From Rhodoferax sp. (lineage in GTDB: Bacteria > Pseudomonadota > Gammaproteobacteria > Burkholderiales > Burkholderiaceae_C): a DNA stretch of 12,451 bases. Positions 5,441-12,451 of the stretch are shown here, one piece after another. The stretch's first letter is position 1. Each line of letters starts with the position of its first letter. The stretch covers positions 1 to 12,451 of the forward strand of contig JAQTSL010000078.1 in NCBI GenBank assembly GCA_028711355.1, written 5' to 3'. The notes beneath the pieces were generated by a model that was given only the letters and a program-made list of their open reading frames with translations, made no database searches and was not told the DNA's origin. A program made the position numbers and the translations under genes.

Positions 5441-5913
5441 TAAATATTTTGAAGCGCAGATTCCGCTTCCAGCCATTGCAGCACCGGTACCGTTCCGGGC
5501 AGGATCGGCGCCACGCTGACGGGCAGGCGCTGCCATGAGGCCTGCTGGGATTCGCGCATTTGCAGCGCGCCGGTCCAGTCCAGTACCTTGCAAAAATGCA
5601 GTCGCACCAGCGCGTGCGGGTAGTCCACCAGCTCTTGACGCCAGCGCTGGATGGTGCCGGTTTGGATGCCCAGCTCTTCATGCAATTCGCGTTGCAGCGC
5701 CTGCTCCACCGATTCGCCCGCTTCGAACTTGCCACCCGGAAATTCCCAATAGCCGGCATAGACCTTGCCCGCCGGGCGCGAGGTCAGCAAAAACTGTCCG
5801 TCAGACTGCACCAGCACGCCGACCGCCACATCGACCACCGCGCGCTGGGCGCCGCCTTGACGCGGCTGGTCCGGGTCTGCCAACAGCGGCGCTGATGCGT
5901 TCCGACCGCTCAT
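5440..5913 (-). CDS. mutT: NUDIX hydrolase, MutT-like 8-oxo-dGTP diphosphatase
   Basis: 157 residues from the ATG at 5913, which overlaps the stop of the upstream ATPase gene as ATGA; this coupling decides the start over longer options. The Nudix box is perfect: G61, E67, R75-E76, E79-E80, G82. It is preceded by the MutT-type YWEFPGGK (55-62), where N- or F-containing loops read oxidised guanine. Expected role: hydrolysis of 8-oxo-dGTP to the monophosphate, which keeps oxidised guanine out of DNA. Other Nudix substrates cannot be excluded from sequence. The stop codon is fused directly to the last 57-bp repeat, which suggests that the original downstream sequence was replaced by the repeats. 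Confidence 0.9.
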   Translation of the reverse strand: MSGRNASAPLLADPDQPRQGGAQRAVVDVAVGVLVQSDGQFLLTSRPAGKVYAGYWEFPGGKFEAGESVEQALQRELHEELGIQTGTIQRWRQELVDYPHALVRLHFCKVLDWTGALQMRESQQASWQRLPVSVAPILPGTVPVLQWLEAESALQNI

Positions 5914-6785
5914 ACCAGCCGCTGTTGTCCAGCAAAGTCGCGCGCAAACTGGTAAGCCACGCGACCACTGCGCGCGCCCCGCTCCAGCGCCCACACCAGC
6001 GCTTGCGCCCTGGCCGCCTCAATAGCGGGCGCAGCCACACCAAACGACGCCAGCCATTGCGCCACGATCGCCAGGTACTCATCCTGGTTGAAAGAGTAAA
6101 AACTGACCCACAGGCCAAAGCGTTCGGACAGTGAAATTTTCTCTTCGATCACCTCGCCCGGATGCACCTCGCCGTCGTCACTGTGCGTGTAGCTCAGGTT
6201 GTCTATCATGTGCTCTGGCAACAGGTGCCGCCGATTGCTGGTGGCGTAAATCAGCACATTGGGCGTGGTGGCAGCCACCGATCCGTCCAGAATCGATTTG
6301 AGCGCCTTGTAGCCGGGTTCGCCGTCTTCAAAGCTCAAATCATCGCAAAACACGATGAATTTTTCCGGGCGCGCCGACATCAGATCGACAATATCGGGCA
6401 GATCAATCAGGTCGGTCTTGTCCACTTCAATCAGGCGCAAGCCCTGGCTGGCGTATTCATTCAGGCAGGCCCGGATCAGTGACGACTTGCCAGTGCCGCG
6501 GGCGCCCGTCAACAGCACGTTGTTGGCCAGTTGGCCACGCACAAATTGCAAGGTGTTGCGCTGGATTTTTTCTTTTTGGGGTTCGATTTCTTTCAGGTCG
6601 CCCAGCCTCATCGCACCGATGTGGCGCACTGGCTCCAGACTGCTGCGCCCAGCGCTGCGCTTGCGGTAGCGAAACGCGTTGGAGGCCGACCAATCTGGCT
6701 GCGCCAACGGCTGCGGCAACACCAACTCGATGCGGCCGATCAAGGCGTCGGCCCGCGCCAGCAGTTGTTCAAAGGCAACGTTCAT
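5910..6785 (-). CDS. DUF815-family AAA+ ATPase
   Basis: 291 residues. Walker A is GARGTGKS at 94-101, Walker B FIVFCDDL at 143-150 and a sensor-1-like ATSNRRHL at 181-188. The acidic and arginine-rich stretch around 205-225 (VIEEKISLSERFGLWVSF) is typical of the DUF815 C-terminal half. The family is widespread in proteobacteria next to argJ and mutT-type genes; its cellular role is not established to my knowledge. It overlaps mutT by four bases, so the two are translationally coupled. A possible AGGA-rich ribosome site precedes the ATG at 6785. Confidence 0.9.
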   Translation of the reverse strand: MNVAFEQLLARADALIGRIELVLPQPLAQPDWSASNAFRYRKRSAGRSSLEPVRHIGAMRLGDLKEIEPQKEKIQRNTLQFVRGQLANNVLLTGARGTGKSSLIRACLNEYASQGLRLIEVDKTDLIDLPDIVDLMSARPEKFIVFCDDLSFEDGEPGYKALKSILDGSVAATTPNVLIYATSNRRHLLPEHMIDNLSYTHSDDGEVHPGEVIEEKISLSERFGLWVSFYSFNQDEYLAIVAQWLASFGVAAPAIEAARAQALVWALERGARSGRVAYQFARDFAGQQRLV

Positions 6786-6831
6786 CCTGGATTCCTGAGT
6801 TGGGCACGCCCAAATGATTGTTCATAGGTCC

Positions 6832-7263
6832 TTACAGCAGTAACAAATTTTGACTGGTTGCACCAACCGTGGTATTCAAGCTGACACGGTGGTCGAGCGT
6901 GGCCAGACAGCCCTGGTTCGAGACCGCCAGCGCCAGCAAATAAACATCGGTAATCTGGTTATGGCCCATGACTCTGGGCCAATTGACCACGTCTGCGGTG
7001 CGTAAAGAAACGCCGTCAGACCAGAACTCATGGTCAAGATCGGCGCAAATGGCAGCCAGTTTTTGACTGACCGGCGCGAACCCGACGGGGCCGAATTTGC
7101 TGTAACCGGGCAGGTTGAGCACGCGAATAACGCCATTCTCAACCATCGGGCAAGTCGCCATTTTCAAAGCCGGCTGTTCAATAAACGCCAGCGCTTGCGC
7201 GTGAAAGACATGCGCTTCGTCGAGCAAGGCGACCCAGACATTGACATCGGGCAAATAACGCAC
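6832..7263 (-). CDS. PIN-domain toxin, VapC-type
   Basis: 143 residues starting at a GTG (7263), with AGGAAGG about ten bases upstream inside the antitoxin gene. The PIN acidic cluster is present: D6 (LPDVNVW), E42 (MVENGVIR), D106 (ITDVYLLAL) and D124 (TLDHR). These bind Mg/Mn for RNA cleavage in VapC toxins. TA-associated PIN proteins with the LPDVNV start are common. The start is four bases past the end of the antitoxin gene, in the usual antitoxin-toxin order. The target RNA cannot be told from sequence. The whole frame is intact, so the toxin is probably functional. Confidence 0.9.
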   Translation of the reverse strand: MRYLPDVNVWVALLDEAHVFHAQALAFIEQPALKMATCPMVENGVIRVLNLPGYSKFGPVGFAPVSQKLAAICADLDHEFWSDGVSLRTADVVNWPRVMGHNQITDVYLLALAVSNQGCLATLDHRVSLNTTVGATSQNLLLL

Positions 7264-7266
7264 GCT

Positions 7267-7506
7267 CTAAATGCCTTCCTGATCCATCAACGCACGCACA
7301 TGCTCAGACGTGATGACCTCCGGTCGGGCCGGCAGCAGCGCATATTTGCTGGTGGGCTGAGGGGCGGCAACGGGCGGCAGATTTTGCACGCGAATTCCAT
7401 CACGGGCCAAACGCGAAATAGCCTGCCCGACAGAAATTTTTTCCCGCTGCGCGTGTGCGCGTGCGAAGGCGAAAACGTCATCATCCAGGGCCAAGGTGGT
7501 ACGCAT
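7267..7506 (-). CDS. Ribbon-helix-helix-like antitoxin, VapB-type
   Basis: 79 residues from the ATG at 7506. The start MRTTLALDDDVFAFAR fits a beta strand plus helix of the ribbon-helix-helix (CopG/Arc-like) fold used by VapB antitoxins to bind DNA and autoregulate. A C-terminal tail with EHVRALMDQEGI would contact the toxin. A longer frame to 7572 exists but would be read through the dRS3-like palindrome at 7534-7561, so I reject it. There is no strong ribosome site. The only room for a promoter is within or just behind the palindromes, which may place TA expression under their influence. Confidence 0.85.
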   Translation of the reverse strand: MRTTLALDDDVFAFARAHAQREKISVGQAISRLARDGIRVQNLPPVAAPQPTSKYALLPARPEVITSEHVRALMDQEGI

Positions 7507-7533
7507 CGGATTAACGTGAAAAACGCCGAGCTT

Positions 7534-7603
7534 CGTCATTCCCGCGCAGGCGGGAATCCAGCATCTCAGCAAACCTTGGATTCCCGCCTAGGCGGGAATG
7601 ACG
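7534..7603. repeat. Two dRS3-like palindromes in inverted orientation
   Basis: Copy one (7534-7561) and copy two (7577-7603) both contain ATTCCC-N8-GGGAAT (7538-7557 and 7580-7599). This is the same layout as the 20-bp dRS3 repeat known from Neisseria. Flanks CGTC and CCA are arranged in opposite directions, so the two copies also pair with each other into one large stem. They sit 28 bp upstream of the antitoxin start. Confidence 0.85.
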
Positions 7604-7702
7604 AGTCAATTTCATCATTTGGAGCGGCTGTGCAGACATGAAAGTCAGTTTAGCATCAAAGCATCAAATTGACATCACTACTTTTCATTGCGCTAGTGCC
7701 CG

Positions 7703-7730
7703 CTGGATTCCCGCCTGCGCGGGAATGACG
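7703..7730. repeat. Third dRS3-like palindrome near the 3' end of argJ
   Basis: CTGGATTCCCGCC begins the element; it contains ATTCCC-N8-GGGAAT (7707-7726) and ends GAATGACG. Same orientation as the copy at 7577-7603. It stands 13 bp downstream of the argJ stop, so it may double as a transcript end structure. The 7604-7702 stretch between copies two and three holds no gene. Confidence 0.85.
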
Positions 7731-7743
7731 GATAGCACTGGTA

Positions 7744-8973
7744 TCAGGAACGGTAATCGGCGTTAATCGACACGTAGTCGTGGCTCAGGTCACAAGTCCA
7801 GACAGTGTCAGAAGCGGTGCCTCGCCCGAGCAACACACGCACGGTGATGTCGCTTTGCTGCATCACACGCTGACCATCTTCTTCTCGGTAAGTCGGGTGG
7901 CGCCCCCCGCCAGTGGCCACATGCACCTCGTCCAGGTACAGGTCGATACGGGTCTGATCCAGGTCGGCAATGCCGCAGTAGCCCACCGCCGCCAGAATCC
8001 GCCCCAGATTCGGGTCGCTGGCAAAAAAGGCAGTTTTGACCAGCGGCGAGTGTGCAATGGCATACGCCACCTGCCGACATTCCGCCTGGGTATCGCCACC
8101 CTCGACCTGAAGCGTTATGAATTTAGTAGCGCCTTCCCCATCACGCACAATGGCTTGTGCCATTTTTTGTGCCATACCCATCATGGCAGCACGCAGCGCA
8201 AGACCGGCCGCATTGTCGAGCGAGGTGATGGGCGCGTGCGCAGCCTGGTTGGTGGCCATCACCACAAACGAGTCGTTGGTAGAGGTGTCGCCATCGACCG
8301 TGACGCGGTTGAACGAGCCGTCAGCCAGCTCGGTCGCCAGTTGCTTCATCAGCGCCGGGGCCACGCAGGCGTCGGTCGCCATAAAGCCGAGCATGGTCGC
8401 CATGTTGGGCCGGATCATGCCCGCACCCTTGCTGATGCCGGTGATACTGACGAGTGCACCGTCAATCAGCACCTGCGTGCTAAACGCCTTGGGCACGGTG
8501 TCGGTGGTCATGATGGCCTCGGCTGCGCGCAGCCAATGGTCGCTGCGGGCGTCAGCAATGGCAGCGTCCAGCCCGTCCACGATGCGCTCGACCGGCAGCG
8601 TTTCCATGATCACACCAGTCGAAAACGGCAGCACCTGTTGCGCGTTGAGACCCAGCTTGCCCGCCAGCACGGCACAGCTTTGCTGCGCGCGCGCCAGTCC
8701 GTCGGCCCCGGTGCCGGCGTTGGCGTTGCCAGTGTTGATGACCATGGCGCGAATGCCTTGTGCGAGCGCCAGATGGTCACGGCAAATCTGCACCGGCGCG
8801 GCGCAAAAGCGGTTTTGCGTAAACACGCCTGCCACACTGGCGCCCGCATCCAACAAGACCACCGTCAGGTCTTTGCGGTTCGCTTTGCGGATACCGGCTT
8901 CGGTGACGCCAAGGCGCACACCGGCAATAGGAAACAGCTCGGCCGGGTTGGGCGCAGACAAATGGACAGCCAT
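7744..8973 (-). CDS. argJ: Bifunctional glutamate N-acetyltransferase / amino-acid N-acetyltransferase
   Basis: 409 residues from the ATG at 8973; GGAGAA six bases upstream supports this start over a longer one within secA. ArgJ moves the acetyl group from N-acetylornithine to glutamate in the cyclic arginine pathway, and bifunctional forms also use acetyl-CoA. It is made as a precursor that cleaves itself before a Thr: here M191-A-T193 in PNMATMLGF, with the KGAGMIRPN lead-in intact. VINTGNANAGTG (78-89) and the late DPNLGRI segment are typical. It begins 16 bp after the secA stop, so it is likely read from the secA transcript. Whether it is mono- or bifunctional cannot be decided here. Confidence 0.97.
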   Translation of the reverse strand: MAVHLSAPNPAELFPIAGVRLGVTEAGIRKANRKDLTVVLLDAGASVAGVFTQNRFCAAPVQICRDHLALAQGIRAMVINTGNANAGTGADGLARAQQSCAVLAGKLGLNAQQVLPFSTGVIMETLPVERIVDGLDAAIADARSDHWLRAAEAIMTTDTVPKAFSTQVLIDGALVSITGISKGAGMIRPNMATMLGFMATDACVAPALMKQLATELADGSFNRVTVDGDTSTNDSFVVMATNQAAHAPITSLDNAAGLALRAAMMGMAQKMAQAIVRDGEGATKFITLQVEGGDTQAECRQVAYAIAHSPLVKTAFFASDPNLGRILAAVGYCGIADLDQTRIDLYLDEVHVATGGGRHPTYREEDGQRVMQQSDITVRVLLGRGTASDTVWTCDLSHDYVSINADYRS

Positions 8974-8989
8974 GGAAACTTCTCCGCAA

Positions 8990-11734
8990 TCAGGCCAGCT
9001 TGCCGTGGCAGTGTTTGTATTTTTTACCGCTACCACAAGGGCAAGGTTCGTTGCGCCCGACACGCGGGATTTCTGGCTTGACCGTTGATTCATCGACGGC
9101 GGTGACCACCTCGCCGGTTTCAGTGGGAGCGCTGTAAGTGACGTTGGAAACGCGCTCGGCGCGGCTTTCCAGCTCTGCGGCGGCTTGCTGCGCTTCTTCG
9201 TTGGACTGGATGTGCACCGTCATCATGACCTTAGTGACTTCGTTCTTTACCGCATCGAGCATCTGGCCGAACAGCTCAAATGCTTCGCGCTTGTACTCTT
9301 GCTTGGGCTGCTTTTGGGCGTAGCCGCGCAGGTGAATGCCCTGGCGCAGGTAGTCCAGCGCGCTCAGGTGGTCGCGCCAGTTGGTGTCAATGCTTTGCAG
9401 CAAGACCATGCGTTCAAACTGGGTGAAATTCTCAGTGCCAACCAGCTCAACCTTGGCGCCAAACACCTGGTTGGCCTTGGTCAACACGGTTTGCAACAAG
9501 TCATGGTCGGTGATGGCGCTGGCCTCGCTCACCTGCTGTTGCAAGGGCAGGCTGAACTGCCATTCGTCTTGCAGCACTTTTTCAAGCGCCGGCAAGTTCC
9601 ATTGCTCTTCAACCGATTCGGTCGGGATGTACTGGCGCACGATGTCTTCAAAGCAGCCTTCGCGCAGGCCTTGCACTTGTGCCGACAGATCGGTGGCGTC
9701 CAGAATTTCGTTGCGCTGCTGGTAGATCACCTTGCGCTGATCGTTAGCCACGTCGTCGTATTCGAGCAATTGCTTGCGCATGTCAAAGTTGCGAGCCTCG
9801 ACCTTGCGCTGCGCGCTCTCGATACTGCGCGTCACCATACCCGCCTCGATCGCCTCGCCCTCGGGCATCTTGAGCTTGTCCATGATGGCGCGCACACGAT
9901 CACCGGCAAAGATGCGCATTAAAGAGTCGTCCAGGCTCAGATAAAAGCGCGACGAACCGGGGTCGCCCTGGCGACCCGAACGGCCACGCAACTGGTTGTC
10001 GATGCGGCGCGACTCATGCCGCTCGGTGGCGATGATGCGCAAGCCACCCAGTGACGTCACCATCTCATGGTCTTGGGTCCACTGCGCACGCAGGGCCTCA
10101 ACCTGCTGCTGTTTATCACCGTCGCTGAGCGCCTCGTCCGCCTCGATCGCTTCGATGGTTTTGCTGATGTTGCCCCCCAACACGATGTCGGTGCCACGCC
10201 CGGCCATGTTGGTCGCTATGGTGATCACCTTGGAGCGCCCGGCCTGCGCCACGATGTCGGCCTCGCGCGCGTGCTGCTTGGCGTTGAGCACCTGGTGCGG
10301 CAGCTTTTCACGCTCAAGCAACTGGTCGATGATTTCAGAGTTTTCGATCGACGTGGTCCCGACCAGCACCGGCTGCCCACGCTCGTAACATTCACGAATG
10401 TCCTGAATCGCCGCGTCGTATTTTTCTTTGGTGGTCTTATAGACACGGTCAAGTTGATCGTCGCGCCGACTGGGCTGGTTGGGCGGAATCACCACCGTTT
10501 CAAGACCGTAGATTTCCTGAAATTCATAGGCCTCGGTGTCGGCGGTGCCAGTCATGCCGGCCAGCTTGCCGTACAGGCGAAAGTAGTTCTGGAAGGTGAT
10601 CGAGGCCATGGTCTGGTTCTCGGGCTGGATCGCCACACCTTCCTTGGCCTCCACCGCCTGGTGCAAACCTTCGCTCCAGCGCCGTCCGGTCATCAATCGA
10701 CCGGTAAATTCATCAACGATCACCACCTCACCGGCCTGCACCACGTAATGCTGGTCACGGTGGTACAGATGTTGCGCCCGCATCGCCGCGTACAGGTGGT
10801 GCATCAGCGTGATGTTGGCCGGGTCGTACAGGCTGGCGCCTTCGGGCAGCAAGCCCAGCTCATAAAGGATGCGCTCGGCGTTTTCATGGCCACGTTCGGT
10901 CAGAAAAATTTGATGGCTTTTTTCATCAACGGTGAAGTCACCCACTTTGGTGATGCCCTCGCCCGTGTGCGGGTCGGCTTCGCCTTCTTGTTGTTCAAGC
11001 TGCGGCACGATGACCTTGACGGCGTGGTACAGCTCGGTCTGGTCTTCGGCCTGGCCGCTAATGATCAGCGGCGTGCGCGCCTCATCAATCAAAATCGAAT
11101 CCACCTCATCAACAATGGCGTAGTTCAGGCCGCGCTGCACCCGGTCGGCGGCCTCATAGACCATGTTGTCGCGCAGGTAGTCAAAACCGTATTCGTTGTT
11201 GGTGCCGTAGGTGATGTCGGCGCGGTACGCTGCCTGCTTTTCTTCGCGCGGCATGCTGGGCAGGTTGACGCCCACGCTCAAGCCCAAAAAGTTGTACAGC
11301 TTGCCCATCCACTGCGCGTCACGACTGGCCAGATAGTCATTGACCGTGACCACGTGCACACCCTTGCCCGACAAGGCGTTCAGATAGACCGCCAGCGTGG
11401 CGGTCAGGGTTTTGCCCTCGCCAGTGCCCATTTCGGAAATTTTGCCTTGATGGAGCGACATACCACCGAGCAACTGCACATCAAAGTGGCGCATCTTCAT
11501 GACCCGCTTGGAGCCCTCGCGCACCACCGCAAACGCCTCTGGCAGCAGCGAGTCAAGTGCCTCCCCCTGCGCGATGCGCTGCTTGAAGCTATCGGTCTTG
11601 CCGCGCAATGCCTGGTCGGTCAGTTTTTCAAACTCGGCTTCCAGCGCGTTGATCCGCAGCGCCGACTGCCGGTACTTCTTGAGCAAGCGGTCGTTGCGGC
11701 TGCCGAAAATTTTGGTAAGGAAATTAGTGGCCAT
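8990..11734 (-). CDS. secA: Preprotein translocase ATPase SecA
   Basis: 914 residues, normal for proteobacterial SecA. The motor drives unfolded preproteins through SecYEG. Features in order: N-terminal TKIFGSRNDR; Walker A GTGEGKT (103-109); the DEVD box at 209-212 followed by IDEARTPLIISG; the preprotein cross-linking region; the second nucleotide domain with TNMAGRGTDI and GRSGRQGDPGSS; and a C-terminal zinc-binding tail C898-P-C900 with C909-H910 for SecB and phospholipid contact. No in-frame interruption. argJ follows closely. I see no secM-like arrest ORF in the 115-bp leader region. Confidence 0.98.
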   Translation of the reverse strand: MATNFLTKIFGSRNDRLLKKYRQSALRINALEAEFEKLTDQALRGKTDSFKQRIAQGEALDSLLPEAFAVVREGSKRVMKMRHFDVQLLGGMSLHQGKISEMGTGEGKTLTATLAVYLNALSGKGVHVVTVNDYLASRDAQWMGKLYNFLGLSVGVNLPSMPREEKQAAYRADITYGTNNEYGFDYLRDNMVYEAADRVQRGLNYAIVDEVDSILIDEARTPLIISGQAEDQTELYHAVKVIVPQLEQQEGEADPHTGEGITKVGDFTVDEKSHQIFLTERGHENAERILYELGLLPEGASLYDPANITLMHHLYAAMRAQHLYHRDQHYVVQAGEVVIVDEFTGRLMTGRRWSEGLHQAVEAKEGVAIQPENQTMASITFQNYFRLYGKLAGMTGTADTEAYEFQEIYGLETVVIPPNQPSRRDDQLDRVYKTTKEKYDAAIQDIRECYERGQPVLVGTTSIENSEIIDQLLEREKLPHQVLNAKQHAREADIVAQAGRSKVITIATNMAGRGTDIVLGGNISKTIEAIEADEALSDGDKQQQVEALRAQWTQDHEMVTSLGGLRIIATERHESRRIDNQLRGRSGRQGDPGSSRFYLSLDDSLMRIFAGDRVRAIMDKLKMPEGEAIEAGMVTRSIESAQRKVEARNFDMRKQLLEYDDVANDQRKVIYQQRNEILDATDLSAQVQGLREGCFEDIVRQYIPTESVEEQWNLPALEKVLQDEWQFSLPLQQQVSEASAITDHDLLQTVLTKANQVFGAKVELVGTENFTQFERMVLLQSIDTNWRDHLSALDYLRQGIHLRGYAQKQPKQEYKREAFELFGQMLDAVKNEVTKVMMTVHIQSNEEAQQAAAELESRAERVSNVTYSAPTETGEVVTAVDESTVKPEIPRVGRNEPCPCGSGKKYKHCHGKLA

Positions 11735-11797
11735 GAATATAGCGCGCAGAGCCTGCCCGGTAGGGGTTGGATGCGACGCGGTCCTGTTTAGAGGTTC

Positions 11798-11825
11798 AAC
11801 ATAAGAGAGACAGGCAGCATTTCAA
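11798..11825 (-). promoter_or_regulatory. Candidate sigma-70 promoter for secA
   Basis: Read on the minus strand: TTGAAA (11825-11820), a 16-base spacer, then TATGTT (11803-11798). Five of six and four of six bases match the -35 and -10 consensus. It lies downstream of the peptidase gene stop and would give a leader of about 55 bases before the secA ATG. Confidence 0.45.
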
Positions 11826-11849
11826 GCTACCCTGCGACAAAGCGCAATT

Positions 11850-12451
11850 TTACCTGCGCACTGCTGGGTGCGCGGCGTGGGCTGCAACGGACCGACGCCC
11901 CTGCGCCAGTTGCGCTACTGCCAACTGCTCGCCAGCGGCCAGGAACTTTTGCGGATCCTGTGGTATGCCACTGACCAGCACCTCAAAATGCAGATGCGAA
12001 CCGGTCGAACGCCCACTGTTGCCAACGTCCGCAATTTTTTGCCCGCGTTTGACCAAATCCCCTTTTTTAACCGAAACGCGCGAGGTATGCGCGTAGCGCG
12101 TGATCAGGTCGTTGCCATGATCGATCTCGATCATGTTGCCGTATTCAGGGTGAAACTGCTGTACCACCACAATACCGCCGGCGGCGGCATGGATCGGTGT
12201 GCCGATCGGGCCGGGGAAGTCCAGCCCGGTGTGCAACGCCGAGACGCCGGTCAGCGGATCAACCCGCCAGCCAAATGGCGAGCCAACGTCGCCCGCCAGC
12301 ACCGGTTTTTGCGTCGGAATCAGGCTACGGCGCATTTTCAGGTCGAACAACTCAGACTCGAGCACCATGAACGAGTCGGTGCGCTGATGGGTTAGCTGTT
12401 CCAGCCCCACCATGAAGAACTGCAAGTGCTCCATCGACAAGGGCTGCGGGG
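11850..12451 (-). CDS. M23 (LytM-type) metallopeptidase, partial; N-terminus outside window
   Basis: The last 200 or so residues of a larger protein. The frame is open to the right edge, so the true start is not seen. Numbering from position 12440, the zinc site is complete: H70 and D74 (HTGLDF), H118 (RYAH) and H149/H151 (HLHFEV). SPFGWRVDP and GTPIHAAAGGIVV are family hallmarks. Such periplasmic or outer-membrane-linked peptidases cut peptidoglycan cross-links or act as activators of amidases. The conserved ligands favour a real enzyme over an EnvC-type inactive regulator. A helical stretch precedes the domain. The C-terminal tail after the peptidase fold is Ala/Arg-rich. Its 3' end leads into the secA promoter. 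Confidence 0.93.
   Translation of the reverse strand, partial: PQPLSMEHLQFFMVGLEQLTHQRTDSFMVLESELFDLKMRRSLIPTQKPVLAGDVGSPFGWRVDPLTGVSALHTGLDFPGPIGTPIHAAAGGIVVVQQFHPEYGNMIEIDHGNDLITRYAHTSRVSVKKGDLVKRGQKIADVGNSGRSTGSHLHFEVLVSGIPQDPQKFLAAGEQLAVAQLAQGRRSVAAHAAHPAVRR

Noticed and set aside
5222..5593. Minus-strand frame with a 19-residue repeated peptide (starts ISWGQSTSLREW) across the 57-bp repeats
   Set aside because: It stays open only because the repeat period is a multiple of three. It starts inside mutT in another frame and has no ribosome site; the hairpin structure explains the conservation better.
7780..9081. 433-codon open frame antisense to argJ
   Set aside because: Same reason: the opposite strand is a complete argJ with all motifs.
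10067..11791. 574-codon open frame antisense to secA
   Set aside because: A shadow of GC-rich codon use in secA; the protein has the low-complexity, His/Val/Leu-rich look of antisense frames and no motif.
11735..11849. secM-like arrest peptide ahead of secA
   Set aside because: No open frame of useful length and no arrest-like motif in this 115-bp gap.

Overview
The window is GC-rich chromosomal DNA from a betaproteobacterium. It most resembles Burkholderiales of the Comamonadaceae (Rhodoferax/Polaromonas-like). This rests on the protein sequences and on the block M23 peptidase-secA-argJ-DUF815 ATPase-mutT and the neighbourhood comF/BioC-like methyltransferase/coxB/ctaD. The assignment comes from memory of the families, not from a search. 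All recognised genes are housekeeping or respiratory. No prophage, IS transposase, CRISPR array, rRNA or tRNA was found.

Layout. 1-2198 (minus): ctaD (runs off the left edge) preceded by coxB, the catalytic core of an aa3-type heme-copper oxidase. 2199-2730: a 530-bp gene-free stretch with an FNR/DNR-like palindrome close to coxB, a GGGGTCAG-type repeat cluster and a 63-bp tandem repeat. 2731-3864 (minus): a 75-residue protein that looks like only the transmembrane hairpin of oxidase subunit II, three bases behind a BioC-like methyltransferase. 3905-5207 (plus): comF and trmL. 5208-5439: convergent intergenic region with three 57-bp hairpin repeats. 5440-6785 (minus): mutT and a DUF815 AAA+ ATPase, overlapping by ATGA. 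6832-7506 (minus): a vapBC-type toxin-antitoxin pair. 7534-7730: three dRS3-like palindromes. 7744-11734 (minus): argJ and secA, 16 bp apart. 11850-12451 (minus): the C-terminal part of a LytM/M23 peptidase.

The most interesting part is the oxidase. CtaD keeps the heme and CuB ligands, the cross-linked Tyr and the D-channel Asp/Asn/Glu. It has Leu where A-type oxidases carry the conserved K-channel Lys, and Asn where they carry the Asp of the Mg/Mn site. CoxB has an intact CuA site but Gln in place of the Glu at the K-channel mouth. The small upstream gene does carry the canonical Glu-x-x-Trp-Thr subunit-II motif. Together these suggest an oxidase with a rearranged K-type proton path and possibly an extra subunit-II-like hairpin subunit. 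This is an inference from residues, not a demonstrated system.

The rest is mostly ordinary. Noteworthy items are the repeat families shared between two intergenic regions, closely spaced -10 elements that may give leaderless comF and trmL mRNAs, and the vapBC/dRS3 interruption of an otherwise conserved housekeeping block.
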